Below, piece by piece: positions 15,450 through 22,699 of a stretch of DNA of 33,832 bases. Every line of letters begins with the position of its first letter. The first letter of the stretch is position 1. The DNA comes from Elusimicrobiota bacterium (GTDB taxonomy: Bacteria > Elusimicrobiota > Elusimicrobia > UBA1565 > UBA9628). The stretch lies in the NCBI GenBank assembly GCA_016234805.1, contig JACRNU010000038.1, positions 1 to 33,832 of the forward strand, given 5' to 3'. The notes beneath the pieces are model-generated. The model was not told the DNA's origin. It did no database searches and worked only from the letters and a program-made list of their open reading frames with translations. Position numbers and translations under genes: made by a program.

Positions 15450-16674
15450 CAGCTCCAGCTTCGAGTCCTTCATCGCCCTGCGCTACCTCAGGGCCAAGAG
15501 GAAGGGCCTCTTCGCCATGGTGACGACCGCTATCGGCGTGGCGGGCGTGACCGTGGGCGTGGCCGCGCTCCTGACCACCCTCTCCGTCATGAACGGGTTC
15601 CAGACCGACATCCAGAAGAAGATCGTGGGCGCCCAGGCGCACCTGACCGTCTACGCGTCCATGAGCGCCTCGGGCCGCTCCCATGTGGAGGGCGTGCTGG
15701 CCGCGGACCCGGAGGTGGCGGCCTGCGCCCCGTTCGTCCTCGGTCAGGCCATCCTCAACAGCAAGGGCCGCTCGCTCGGCGTGGTCCTCAAGGGCCTCGA
15801 CCCGTCCCGGGAGTTCAGCGTCAACGACCTCGGCAAGACCCTGCTCGAGGGCTCCTGGGACGGACTGAAGGGCGACGGAAAGGTCCCCGGCATCGTGCTC
15901 GGCGCCGAGCTCTCCGCCAACATGAGCGCGCCCGTGGGCGCCGAGGTGGTCCTGGTCTCCCCCAAGAGCGTCTCGACCCCGCTGGGCATGCTGCCGCGCA
16001 TGCAGCGCTACACCGTGGCGGGCGTCCTCCACACCGGCTACTACGAGTACGACGCCACCACCGCCTACACCTCCCTGGAGGCGGCCCAGAAGTTCTTCGC
16101 CATGGAGGAGGGAGCCACGGGCTTCGGCGCCCGCCTCAAGGACATCGACCCCGTGGATTCCGCGGCCCGCAGGCTCCAGGGGTCCCTGGGGCAGTCCTAC
16201 TTCGTGCGCACCTTCAAGCAGATGAACCGCACCCTCTTCGCGGCCCTGAAGCTCGAGAAGGCCGTCATGTTCATCATCCTGACCCTCATCATCCTGGTGG
16301 CCTCCCTCAACATCGCCTCCAACCTCATCCTGCTCGGGGTGGAGAAGACCCGCGACATAGGCCTCCTGCGGGCCATGGGCGCGACCCCGACCCAGGTCCG
16401 AAAGATCTTCTGGACCCTGGGCCTTTTCATCGGAGGCGCGGGCGTGGCCGGCGGCATGCTCCTGGGCCTCGGGCTGTGCTGGGTCATCTACACCTTCCCC
16501 ATCGTCGAGCTCCCGGGCGACATCTACTACCTCTCCCGGGTGCCCGTGGCCGTCGAGCTCAGGGACGTTCTGGCGGTCACCGTCTCCGGCCTGCTGCTGT
16601 CCTTGCTGGCCACCATCTATCCGGCGGCGCGAGCCTCCAAGGTCAACCCGGTCGAGGCCATCCACTATGGCTAG
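15442..16674 (+). CDS. lolC: Lipoprotein-releasing system permease LolC/LolE family
   Basis: This 410-residue inner-membrane protein is the permease that hands outer-membrane lipoproteins to the periplasmic carrier. It shows the LolC/MacB layout: an N-terminal FIALRYLRAKRK stretch, TM1 at about 28-50 (ending in LTTLSVMNGF), a large periplasmic domain (about 50-270), then three C-terminal helices with the FtsX-type motif GLLRAMGATPTQVRKIF and the final ASKVNPVEAIHYG. Only one permease gene is present beside lolD, so it may act as a homodimer; the LolC versus LolE name is by family only. It overlaps lysS by 8 bases and lolD by 8 bases. Its presence argues for an outer membrane. Confidence 0.92.
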   Translation: MSSSSSFESFIALRYLRAKRKGLFAMVTTAIGVAGVTVGVAALLTTLSVMNGFQTDIQKKIVGAQAHLTVYASMSASGRSHVEGVLAADPEVAACAPFVLGQAILNSKGRSLGVVLKGLDPSREFSVNDLGKTLLEGSWDGLKGDGKVPGIVLGAELSANMSAPVGAEVVLVSPKSVSTPLGMLPRMQRYTVAGVLHTGYYEYDATTAYTSLEAAQKFFAMEEGATGFGARLKDIDPVDSAARRLQGSLGQSYFVRTFKQMNRTLFAALKLEKAVMFIILTLIILVASLNIASNLILLGVEKTRDIGLLRAMGATPTQVRKIFWTLGLFIGGAGVAGGMLLGLGLCWVIYTFPIVELPGDIYYLSRVPVAVELRDVLAVTVSGLLLSLLATIYPAARASKVNPVEAIHYG

Positions 16675-17362
16675 CGTGCTCGAAGCCAAGGGCCTCTTCA
16701 AGTCCTACGGCGAGGGCCCCCAGGCCGTCGAGGTCTTGAAGGGCCTCGACTTCTCGGTCCTGGCAGGCGAATACCTCGTCATCCTGGGCCCGAGCGGGTG
16801 CGGCAAGTCCACCCTGCTCAACATCCTCGGGCTCATGGACCGCCCGGACGCGGGCGAGCTCGTCATCCGCGGCCGGGCCGTCTCCGCGCTCAACGAGGAC
16901 GAACGCTCCCGCCTGAGGGGCGATTCCATCGGCTTCGTGTTCCAGTTCGACTCCCTTCTGCCCGAATTCACCGTGCTCGAGAACGTCACGATGCCGGAGC
17001 GGATCGCCCTCTCCCGCGCTCCCGGCCGGCCCGAGGGCCTCGAGGCCGCGGAGGCACGCGCCGGGGACCTCCTGGCCGGGCTGGGCTTGAAGGGACTCGC
17101 GGGACGCTTCCCCAGGGAGCTCTCGGGCGGGGAGCGCCAGCGCGTGGCCATCTGCCGCGCCCTGCTGAGGAAGCCCGCCATCCTGCTCGCTGACGAGCCC
17201 ACGGGCAACCTGGACAGGAACAACGGGGAACTGGTTTTCAGGGACCTCCGAAGCCTCGCCGAGCGGGAAGGCGCGGCGGTCGTGGTGGTCACGCACAACG
17301 AGGGCGCCGGAACACAGGCGAACAGGGTCCTGCGCATGCTCGATGGAGCCATGATGCGATGA
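16667..17362 (+). CDS. lolD: Lipoprotein-releasing system ATPase LolD
   Basis: This 231-residue ATPase drives the LolC-type permease encoded just upstream. Walker A is GPSGCGKST at 41-49, followed by LLNILGLMDRPDAGE, which is typical of the LolD/MacB group. FVFQFDSLLPEFTVLENV is the Q-loop region, LSGGERQRVAICRALLRKP the ABC signature, and LLADEPTGNLD Walker B and D-loop. VVVVTHNEG carries the H-loop histidine. Length and motif spacing are normal. It starts inside the last codons of lolC and its stop overlaps the aminotransferase start (ATGA at 17359-17362), so the three genes are coupled. Confidence 0.94.
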   Translation: MASVLEAKGLFKSYGEGPQAVEVLKGLDFSVLAGEYLVILGPSGCGKSTLLNILGLMDRPDAGELVIRGRAVSALNEDERSRLRGDSIGFVFQFDSLLPEFTVLENVTMPERIALSRAPGRPEGLEAAEARAGDLLAGLGLKGLAGRFPRELSGGERQRVAICRALLRKPAILLADEPTGNLDRNNGELVFRDLRSLAEREGAAVVVVTHNEGAGTQANRVLRMLDGAMMR

Positions 17363-18237
17363 AGATATACCTCAACGGGCAATTCTGCGAGAAAGAAGAC
17401 GCCAAGGTCTCGGTCTTCGACCACGGACTGCTCTACGGCGACGGCGTCTTCGAGGGCATCCGCGCCTACAACGGCCGCGTGTTCCGGCTCGACGACCACT
17501 TAAAAAGGCTCCAGAAGTCCGCCGAGGCCATCCTCCTGCCCCTGCCCATGCCGCGCAAATCGATCGAGGCCGCGGTCCTCGACACCCTCAGGGCCAACAA
17601 ACTCAAGGACGGCTACATCCGGCTCATCCTGACGCGCGGCGTGGGAGACCTCGGCCTCGACATGCGCAAGTGCAAGGCCGGGGCGACCCTCATCATCATC
17701 GCGGACCGCATCGAGCTCTACCCGGATGCCTACTACGAAAAAGGCCTCGAGCTCATCGTCTCCACCATCCGCCAGCGCCGGCCGGACCAGCTCGCGCCCT
17801 CGGTGAAGTCCCTGAACTACCTCGCCAACGTCATGGCCCGGGCGGAAGCCACCCGGGCAGGCGCCCAGGAGGCGGTCCTGCTCAGCACGGACGGCTACGT
17901 CACCGAGTGCTCAGGAGACAACATCTTCTTCATCCGCGACGGCTCCATCGTGACCCCGCCCATCCATATCGGCCTGCTCGAAGGCGTCACCCGCAAGGTC
18001 GTCATGGAGCTCTGCCGCGACAAGCTCGGCACACCCGTGGTCGAGCGCCTTTTCGCCCCCGGGGAACTGCAGTCCGCCGAGGAGGTCTTCCTCACGGGCT
18101 CGGCCGCCGAGATCATCCCCGCGGTCAAGCTCGACGGCCGGACCATCGGGGGCGGTGTCGCGGGGCCCGTGACGAAGAAGCTCATCGGGCTGTTCCGGGA
18201 GTACGCGGCGACTCCGGGTTCAGGGACGCAGATTTAG
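17359..18237 (+). CDS. ilvE: Class IV aminotransferase, probable branched-chain amino acid aminotransferase
   Basis: This 292-residue PLP enzyme interconverts branched-chain amino acids and their 2-oxo acids. The N-terminus carries the fold-type IV start (YLNGQF, then VFDHGLLYGDGVFEGIRAYNG). The PLP lysine is K150 in SVKSLNYL. Later come ECSGDNIFFI, GLLEGVTRKVV and EVFLTGSAAEIIPAVKLDGR, all typical of the BCAT group. D-amino-acid transaminase and aminodeoxychorismate lyase share the fold; the FEGIRAYNG and SAAEIIPV-like motifs favour BCAT. It is translationally coupled to lolD, although it has no evident functional link to lipoprotein sorting. 71 bases separate it from the mcsA start. Confidence 0.88.
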   Translation: MKIYLNGQFCEKEDAKVSVFDHGLLYGDGVFEGIRAYNGRVFRLDDHLKRLQKSAEAILLPLPMPRKSIEAAVLDTLRANKLKDGYIRLILTRGVGDLGLDMRKCKAGATLIIIADRIELYPDAYYEKGLELIVSTIRQRRPDQLAPSVKSLNYLANVMARAEATRAGAQEAVLLSTDGYVTECSGDNIFFIRDGSIVTPPIHIGLLEGVTRKVVMELCRDKLGTPVVERLFAPGELQSAEEVFLTGSAAEIIPAVKLDGRTIGGGVAGPVTKKLIGLFREYAATPGSGTQI

Positions 18238-18282
18238 AAGGAAGCCCTTATGACACGGCCTCTACCCCCACAACGCCTGCGC

Positions 18283-18301
18283 GCCTCCCCGCAGGGGAGG
18301 C
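18283..18301 (+). promoter_or_regulatory. Perfect hairpin enclosing the mcsA Shine-Dalgarno
   Basis: GCCTCCCC (18283-18290) pairs perfectly with GGGGAGGC (18294-18301) across the three-base loop GCA. The 3' arm contains the strong Shine-Dalgarno GGGGAGG (18294-18300), which is 8 bases before the TTG start of mcsA. No T-run follows, so it does not look like a terminator. As drawn, the ribosome site would be closed, which suggests translational control of mcsA. The stem is seen directly; the control role is inferred. Confidence 0.55.
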
Positions 18302-18308
18302 TTGCGGT

Positions 18309-18662
18309 TTGATCTGCACTTCCTGCAAGGGAGCCGAAGCGGTCGTCTTCATCAAGACGATCGTGGGCAACAAGGTGTCCCAGCAGGCCCTGTGCGCGGA
18401 CTGCGCCGGGCAGACCCACCAGGCCGCGGCCGCCGACCCCCTCGAAGGGCTGCTCTCAGGACTGCCCTCCTTCCTGAAGCTCCTGCGGCCGGCCCCGCGC
18501 GGCCGGGCCCCGCGCTGCGAGGACTGCGGCATGACCTACGCCGAGTTCCGCCAGACCGGCAGGCTCGGCTGCGCCGCGTGCTACGACCTCTTCGAGCCGC
18601 ACCTCAGGAACCTCATCCCCCGCATCCACGGCGGGGCGAGCAGTCATAGGGGGGGCGAGTAA
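18309..18662 (+). CDS. mcsA: McsA-like zinc-finger activator of arginine kinase, without a UVR domain
   Basis: This small cytoplasmic zinc protein should bind and activate the McsB protein-arginine kinase encoded next. Read from TTG at 18309 it has 117 residues beginning MICTSC, the same pattern as the N-terminus of known McsA proteins (MICxxC). Four CxxC pairs (C3/C6, C29/C32, C70/C73, C88/C91) fit two zinc sites, and GMTYAEFRQTGRLGCAACY is strongly McsA-like. The TTG start is backed by the Shine-Dalgarno GGGGAGG 8 bases upstream and by the lack of any ATG or GTG in frame near the first CxxC. Classical McsA has a C-terminal UVR domain and is about 170-185 residues long; here the protein ends just after HGGASSHRGGE, so that domain is absent. 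Confidence 0.85.
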   Translation: MICTSCKGAEAVVFIKTIVGNKVSQQALCADCAGQTHQAAAADPLEGLLSGLPSFLKLLRPAPRGRAPRCEDCGMTYAEFRQTGRLGCAACYDLFEPHLRNLIPRIHGGASSHRGGE

Positions 18663-18666
18663 GAGC

Positions 18667-19716
18667 ATGCAGCTCCAGAACATGCTCAAGCTGGCCGTGG
18701 GCTGGGCCCGCGCCGAGGGGCCCAGGCACGACATCGTGCTCTCGAGCCGGGTGCGCCTGGCCCGCAACCTGGCCGGGGTCCCCTTCCCCGGCAGGTCCGG
18801 CAGGCCGGCCCTCAAGACCTCCCTCGGAGGCTTCTTCAACGCGGCCCGAAAGACCCCGGACCTCTCGGGCGCGGCCTTCATCCTCATGGACGACCTGGAC
18901 GCCGTGGACCGCAGGCTCCTCGTGGAACGCCACCTCGTCAGCCCCTCGCTCGCCGAGAACCCCGAGGGGCGGGGCGTGGTCGTGGCGGGCCGGGACTCCC
19001 TGAGCCTCATGGTCAACGAGGAGGACCACCTCCGCCTGGCGGCCCTGCGGCCGGGGCTGAGCCTCGTCGAAGCCCACGCCTCGGCCCGCTCCGTGGAGCG
19101 CGGCCTCGCCAGGACCCTCCCGTTCGCCTTCCGCAAGGACTGGGGCTACCTGACCGCCTGCCCCACGAACCTCGGCACCGCCATGCGGGTCTCGTGCCTC
19201 GTGCACCTGCCGGGACTGGCACTGGCAGGTATGATCGAGCGCCTTTTCGAGAACCTCTCGCGCCTCGGGCTCCTGGTCCGGGGGCTCTACGGCGAGGGCA
19301 CCAAGGTGCTCGGCGACTTCTACCAGATCTCCAACGCCAACGCGCTGGGCCGCACCGAGTCCGAGATCATCACCGCGGTGGACAAGTCCGTGGGCCAGGT
19401 CGCGGACCGCGAGGCCGAGAGCCGCGCCAAGCTCTGCTCGGGACGCGGCCGCCTGCGCGTCGAGGACCTGGTCCACCGCTCGGCCGGCGTCCTGGAGAAC
19501 GCCCGCGTCCTCTCTTTCGAGGAGGCCAGCCACCACCTTTCCTACCTGAGGATGGGACACGCGCTCGGCTGGGAGCTCCCCGGCTCCCTGGCCCTGGCCA
19601 ACGAGCTCGGGCTCATCGCTCAGCCGGGCCACATCCAGATGAGGACCGGCCGGGAGCTCTCCCCGGAGGACCGGGACGCGGCCCGGGCCGCGCTCGTGCG
19701 CGAGCGGCTCGCATGA
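18667..19716 (+). CDS. mcsB: Protein-arginine kinase McsB
   Basis: This 349-residue enzyme phosphorylates arginine side chains of proteins, marking them for Clp-mediated degradation in species where it has been studied. It shows the phosphagen-kinase-like fold: SSRVRLARNL (26-35) near the N-terminus, VNEEDHLRL (116-124), and WGYLTACPTNLGTAMR with the active-site region cysteine C165. LGDFYQISNANALG is the conserved later stretch. Length is normal. It starts 4 bases after mcsA, and its stop overlaps the start of the caspase-like gene (ATGA, 19713-19716). No ctsR or clpC lies beside it, unlike in Firmicutes. Confidence 0.94.
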   Translation: MQLQNMLKLAVGWARAEGPRHDIVLSSRVRLARNLAGVPFPGRSGRPALKTSLGGFFNAARKTPDLSGAAFILMDDLDAVDRRLLVERHLVSPSLAENPEGRGVVVAGRDSLSLMVNEEDHLRLAALRPGLSLVEAHASARSVERGLARTLPFAFRKDWGYLTACPTNLGTAMRVSCLVHLPGLALAGMIERLFENLSRLGLLVRGLYGEGTKVLGDFYQISNANALGRTESEIITAVDKSVGQVADREAESRAKLCSGRGRLRVEDLVHRSAGVLENARVLSFEEASHHLSYLRMGHALGWELPGSLALANELGLIAQPGHIQMRTGRELSPEDRDAARAALVRERLA

Positions 19717-20940
19717 GATTCCATCAAGCAACGTCCAAAGTCCTGCTGTTGGCCGCGGCCCTGGGGTTCTCGGGCTGCGCCGGATCGATGGCCTATGTCC
19801 AGGCACATAAGGGAGAGGGTCAGCGGCGCTCCGTGCCCGGCAGTGAAGCGGAACTCATGGAAAAGGCCGCCGGCGCCTTGGAGAAGACCGGTGTCTACTC
19901 CACCATCCGGGAGCCTCACGCGGTGCTTGCCAAGGCCAACGACGTCGATCTGACCTATGCGTTCTATTTCTATCCCTCCCAGACCGAGGGTCAGACAGAC
20001 GTCGAGATCCTCCTTGCCAGTCGCTGGCTGAAAGCAGGGCAGATATCGAATCTTCAGGCGCAATCGTTTTCCACATTCTTCGCCCCTACCGCGCCCGCCC
20101 AGGGGGCTCCGGCCTCGCCCGCGGCTGCGACGCCCGTCCCAACGCCCCCCGCCGCCCAGGCCATCTCCTCCGATGTTGATTCCTTCCAAAAACATCTGCC
20201 TCAGAGGCCGGATGATTTCGCCCTGATCGTCGGGATCGAGCGCTACGAGACCCTCCCCAAGGCCGATTTCGGACAGCGGGACGCGGAGGTCTTCCGCCGC
20301 TATGTCCTGGGCCTTGGCGTGCCTGAGGAGAACATCATCTCCCTGTCGGGCGCGAAAGCCACCAAGACCGGCATCACGAAGTACCTCGAGGAGTGGCTTC
20401 CCAGGAACGTCACCGCTGACTCGCGCGTCTATTTCTTCTACTCCGGGCACGGTGCCCCGGACGCAGGGACCGGGACAGCCTATCTGGTCCCCTACGACGG
20501 CGACCCCACCTTCCTGCAGTCCAGCGGCTATCCTCTGCCGAGACTGTACGAGAAGCTTCAGGCGCTCAAAGCCCGGGAAGTGGTGGTGGCCCTGGACTCC
20601 TGCTTCTCGGGTGCGGGCGGCCGCTCCGTCCTCGCCAAGGGCGCGCGGCCTCTGGTGACCACCGTGGCCGCGGCTCCCGTGGGCCCGAAACTGTCCGTCC
20701 TGGCAGCGTCCTCATCGGATGAGATATCCGGCTCGCTGGACGACCAGGGGCACGGGCTCTTCACCTACTACCTGCTCAAGGGACTCAGGGGCGAAGCCGA
20801 CGCCGATAGCGACGGCCATATCAACCTTGGGCGAGCTGCACGCCTTCATCCAGAAGGCCGTCCAGCGCGCGGCGCGGCGGCAGAACCGGGAGCAGACCCC
20901 CCAGCTGCAGTCCGCCAAGTCAGACCTCAGGCTCTACTGA
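19713..20940 (+). pseudogene. Caspase-like (peptidase C14) lipoprotein, frameshifted near the C-terminus
   Basis: The N-terminus is a lipoprotein signal (LLLAAALGFSGC; lipid-anchored Cys22), so the protein sits in the periplasm on a membrane. Residues 23-125 are an unrecognised domain, 126-150 an Ala/Pro linker, and 165 onward a caspase-fold domain with the dyad His246 (YSGHGAP) and Cys297 (ALDSCFSG). DADSDGHI at 363-370 resembles a calcium loop. Right after Ile370 the frame fails: continuing in frame reads through to 21464, across the next gene, whereas the +1 frame gives LGELHAFIQKAVQ and a proper end at 20940. Removing one A at 20823-20824 restores a smooth 408-residue protein. This is either a real mutation or a sequencing error. 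It is coupled to mcsB. Confidence 0.75.
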
Positions 20941-20957
20941 GCCGCGGCCTCGTTCGT

Positions 20958-20987
20958 TTGGAAATCCCGGGCCCAAACAGGTATAGT
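20958..20987 (+). promoter_or_regulatory. Candidate promoter of the PhoU-like gene (TTGGAA N18 TATAGT)
   Basis: TTGGAA at 20958-20963 and TATAGT at 20982-20987 are 18 bases apart, in the 69-base gap after the caspase-like gene. Unlike several other genes here, this one has a normal leader with AGGAG at 20999-21003, 6 bases before the ATG. Confidence 0.55.
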
Positions 20988-21009
20988 ATCGCCTCGACAG
21001 GAGATAACC

Positions 21010-21636
21010 ATGGCATTCAACATCATCCCCAAGGAAGAGAAATTTTTCGAGCTTTTCGAGGCCCAGGCCGCGCACAACGAGGACGCGGCCAGGACCTTCA
21101 GGGAGCTTATGAAGAACTGGAGCCTCCAGTCCCCTGCGTTCGACAAGCTCCGCGACATCGAGCACGAGGCCGACATCACCACGCACGAGATCATCGACAA
21201 GCTCAACCGGACCTTCGTGACCCCCTTCGACCGGGAGGACATCCACGAGCTGGCCTCCAAGATGGACGACATCGTGGACATCCTCCAGTCGCTCTCCCTG
21301 CGGATGCAGCTCTACGGCATCCAGCGCGTCACGGAGGACCTGATCGCCATGTCGGAGACCGTGCTCCACGCCGTGGAATGCCTCCGGAAGGCCGTGCCCC
21401 ACCTCAAGGACCTGCGCGAGACCCGGCGCATCCTGGACTACTGCATCGAGATCAACCGCCTTGAGAACGCCGGGGACAACGCCCTGGCTCACGCCATCTC
21501 CAACCTCTTCAAGGGCAAGCCGGATCCCCTCGAGGTCATCAAGTGGAAGGAGATCTACGAGGGGACCGAAGAGGCCATCGACCGGTGCGAGGACGTGGCG
21601 AACACCATCGAGGGCATCGTGGTCAAGCAGGGCTGA
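21010..21636 (+). CDS. DUF47/PhoU-like phosphate transport accessory protein
   Basis: This 208-residue, all-helical cytoplasmic protein belongs to the DUF47 group, relatives of PhoU often encoded beside Pit-type phosphate transporters. The two three-helix repeats are visible. The first has KLRDIEHEADITTHEIIDKLNRTFVTPFDREDIHELASKMDDIVD (about 46-90), with the E/D-x-x-x-D metal-cluster pattern of PhoU proteins. The second has INRLENAGDNALAHAISNLF and EEAIDRCEDVANTIEGIVVK at the end. The start is secure: AGGAG lies 6 bases upstream and there is a promoter-like pair before it. No pit gene is adjacent; the downstream gene is convergent and overlaps its 3' end by 14 bases. Confidence 0.9.
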   Translation: MAFNIIPKEEKFFELFEAQAAHNEDAARTFRELMKNWSLQSPAFDKLRDIEHEADITTHEIIDKLNRTFVTPFDREDIHELASKMDDIVDILQSLSLRMQLYGIQRVTEDLIAMSETVLHAVECLRKAVPHLKDLRETRRILDYCIEINRLENAGDNALAHAISNLFKGKPDPLEVIKWKEIYEGTEEAIDRCEDVANTIEGIVVKQG

Positions 21637-22654
21637 CCCGAGGCGGCTCCTCGGGGGGCGGGACCCACTCGTAGACCGGGCAGCCGTCCACGACCTTGCC
21701 GGTCGGCTTGTACTTGAACTCCGCCAGCAGGGGCTTGACGGCGTGCTCCGACACGGTGACCGCGCCGACGGCCCCGTACTTCTGCATGTGCCCCGCGACG
21801 TCGATGACCCGGTCGGTCATCTCCTCCATGGGGGTGGCGTCCTCGGTCAGGAGTTCTCCCGTGTTGACGCCGACCCGGACCGCGAAGTCGTGCTTGATGG
21901 TCTTGACCTCCCGGTTGAAGACCCTCAGCTCCTTGACGACCCCCTGGCCGGCGAGCAGGGCGTCCCGGGTCTCAAGGAAGCAGATCATGACCCCGTCCGG
22001 GGTCCAGGCCACCTTGAAGTAGTGACACTGCCTGAGGATCTCCTCGACCATGGTCTTGTAGCGGATGAAGTCCCGCTCGGCCTTGGCCGGGTCCTCGCCG
22101 AGCTTCATGCCCGTCGAGTTGACCACATCGATGGAGAGGAAGGAGAGCTTCTGCTTGTGCTTCTCGAGGGCCTTCTGGGCCGCGGCGATGACCTCCATGA
22201 GCTCGCCGCGGGTGAGCTTGCCCTTGCGCAGCCGGCCCACCTTGCTCAGGATCGTGGCCTCGTTCTCGTCGAGCTCGGCGGCCTCGTCCCAGATCCGCAG
22301 GGCCGTGGTCTCGACATGCTTGCCCCACTTGCTCAGCAGGCTCGACAGGATGAAGCACGCCGCGACCAGCATGATCTTCGAGGTGTCCCGGCCCTGGAAC
22401 TCGGTCGGGAAATGATCCCTGAGGAAATCCCGGATGGGACGCTCCACGGACAGCGCCGCCCTCAGGACGGACTGCGAGGCCGGGTAGCGGTCCGCATCCT
22501 TGAACCTGGCCAGGACCGAGATGCCGATCATGAAGACCGCGGCCAGGAAGAAGGACGTGCGCAAGAAGCCCAGGAGGGACGCCGCCGCGGTCAGGGACCG
22601 GTGCCTGGCGCGGAAGAGACGGCTGTCCACGGGCTTCGCCATCGAGGAGGACAT
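21623..22654 (-). CDS. Membrane-anchored class III adenylate/guanylate cyclase-like protein
   Basis: This 343-residue protein has two predicted transmembrane helices (about 32-48 and 93-108), a linker and a C-terminal class III nucleotide cyclase domain (about 170-325). FLSIDVVNST carries the first metal aspartate D176, KVAWTPDGVMICF the second (D220) with Lys214 at the usual base-recognition spot, and VRVGVNTGELL the conserved core strand. The segment where active cyclases have N-x-x-x-R reads DRVIDVAGHM, with Asp285 and His289 in those places, so catalysis may be altered or lost. A strong Shine-Dalgarno (GGGAGGAG) lies 7 bases before the ATG. Its 3' end overlaps the PhoU-like gene on the other strand. 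Confidence 0.8.
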   Translation of the reverse strand: MSSSMAKPVDSRLFRARHRSLTAAASLLGFLRTSFFLAAVFMIGISVLARFKDADRYPASQSVLRAALSVERPIRDFLRDHFPTEFQGRDTSKIMLVAACFILSSLLSKWGKHVETTALRIWDEAAELDENEATILSKVGRLRKGKLTRGELMEVIAAAQKALEKHKQKLSFLSIDVVNSTGMKLGEDPAKAERDFIRYKTMVEEILRQCHYFKVAWTPDGVMICFLETRDALLAGQGVVKELRVFNREVKTIKHDFAVRVGVNTGELLTEDATPMEEMTDRVIDVAGHMQKYGAVGAVTVSEHAVKPLLAEFKYKPTGKVVDGCPVYEWVPPPEEPPRVSPA

Positions 22655-22699
22655 GGTAGCACTCCTCCCCCCGGTGTCCGCAAGACCCCTAGCGGATAC

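Noticed and set aside
19713-20940. Anti-phage defence module built around the caspase-like protease
   Set aside because: The protease has a lipoprotein signal and its neighbours are mcsA/mcsB and phoU-like genes, with no gasdermin, nucleic-acid sensor or other defence gene nearby. The cyclase-like gene is on the other strand and membrane-anchored, not a CBASS-type synthase.
20941-21464. Readthrough extension of the caspase-like frame over the PhoU-like gene
   Set aside because: It covers a strongly supported gene in another frame and has Ala/Arg/Gly-rich composition, so it results from the one-base shift and is not a true domain.
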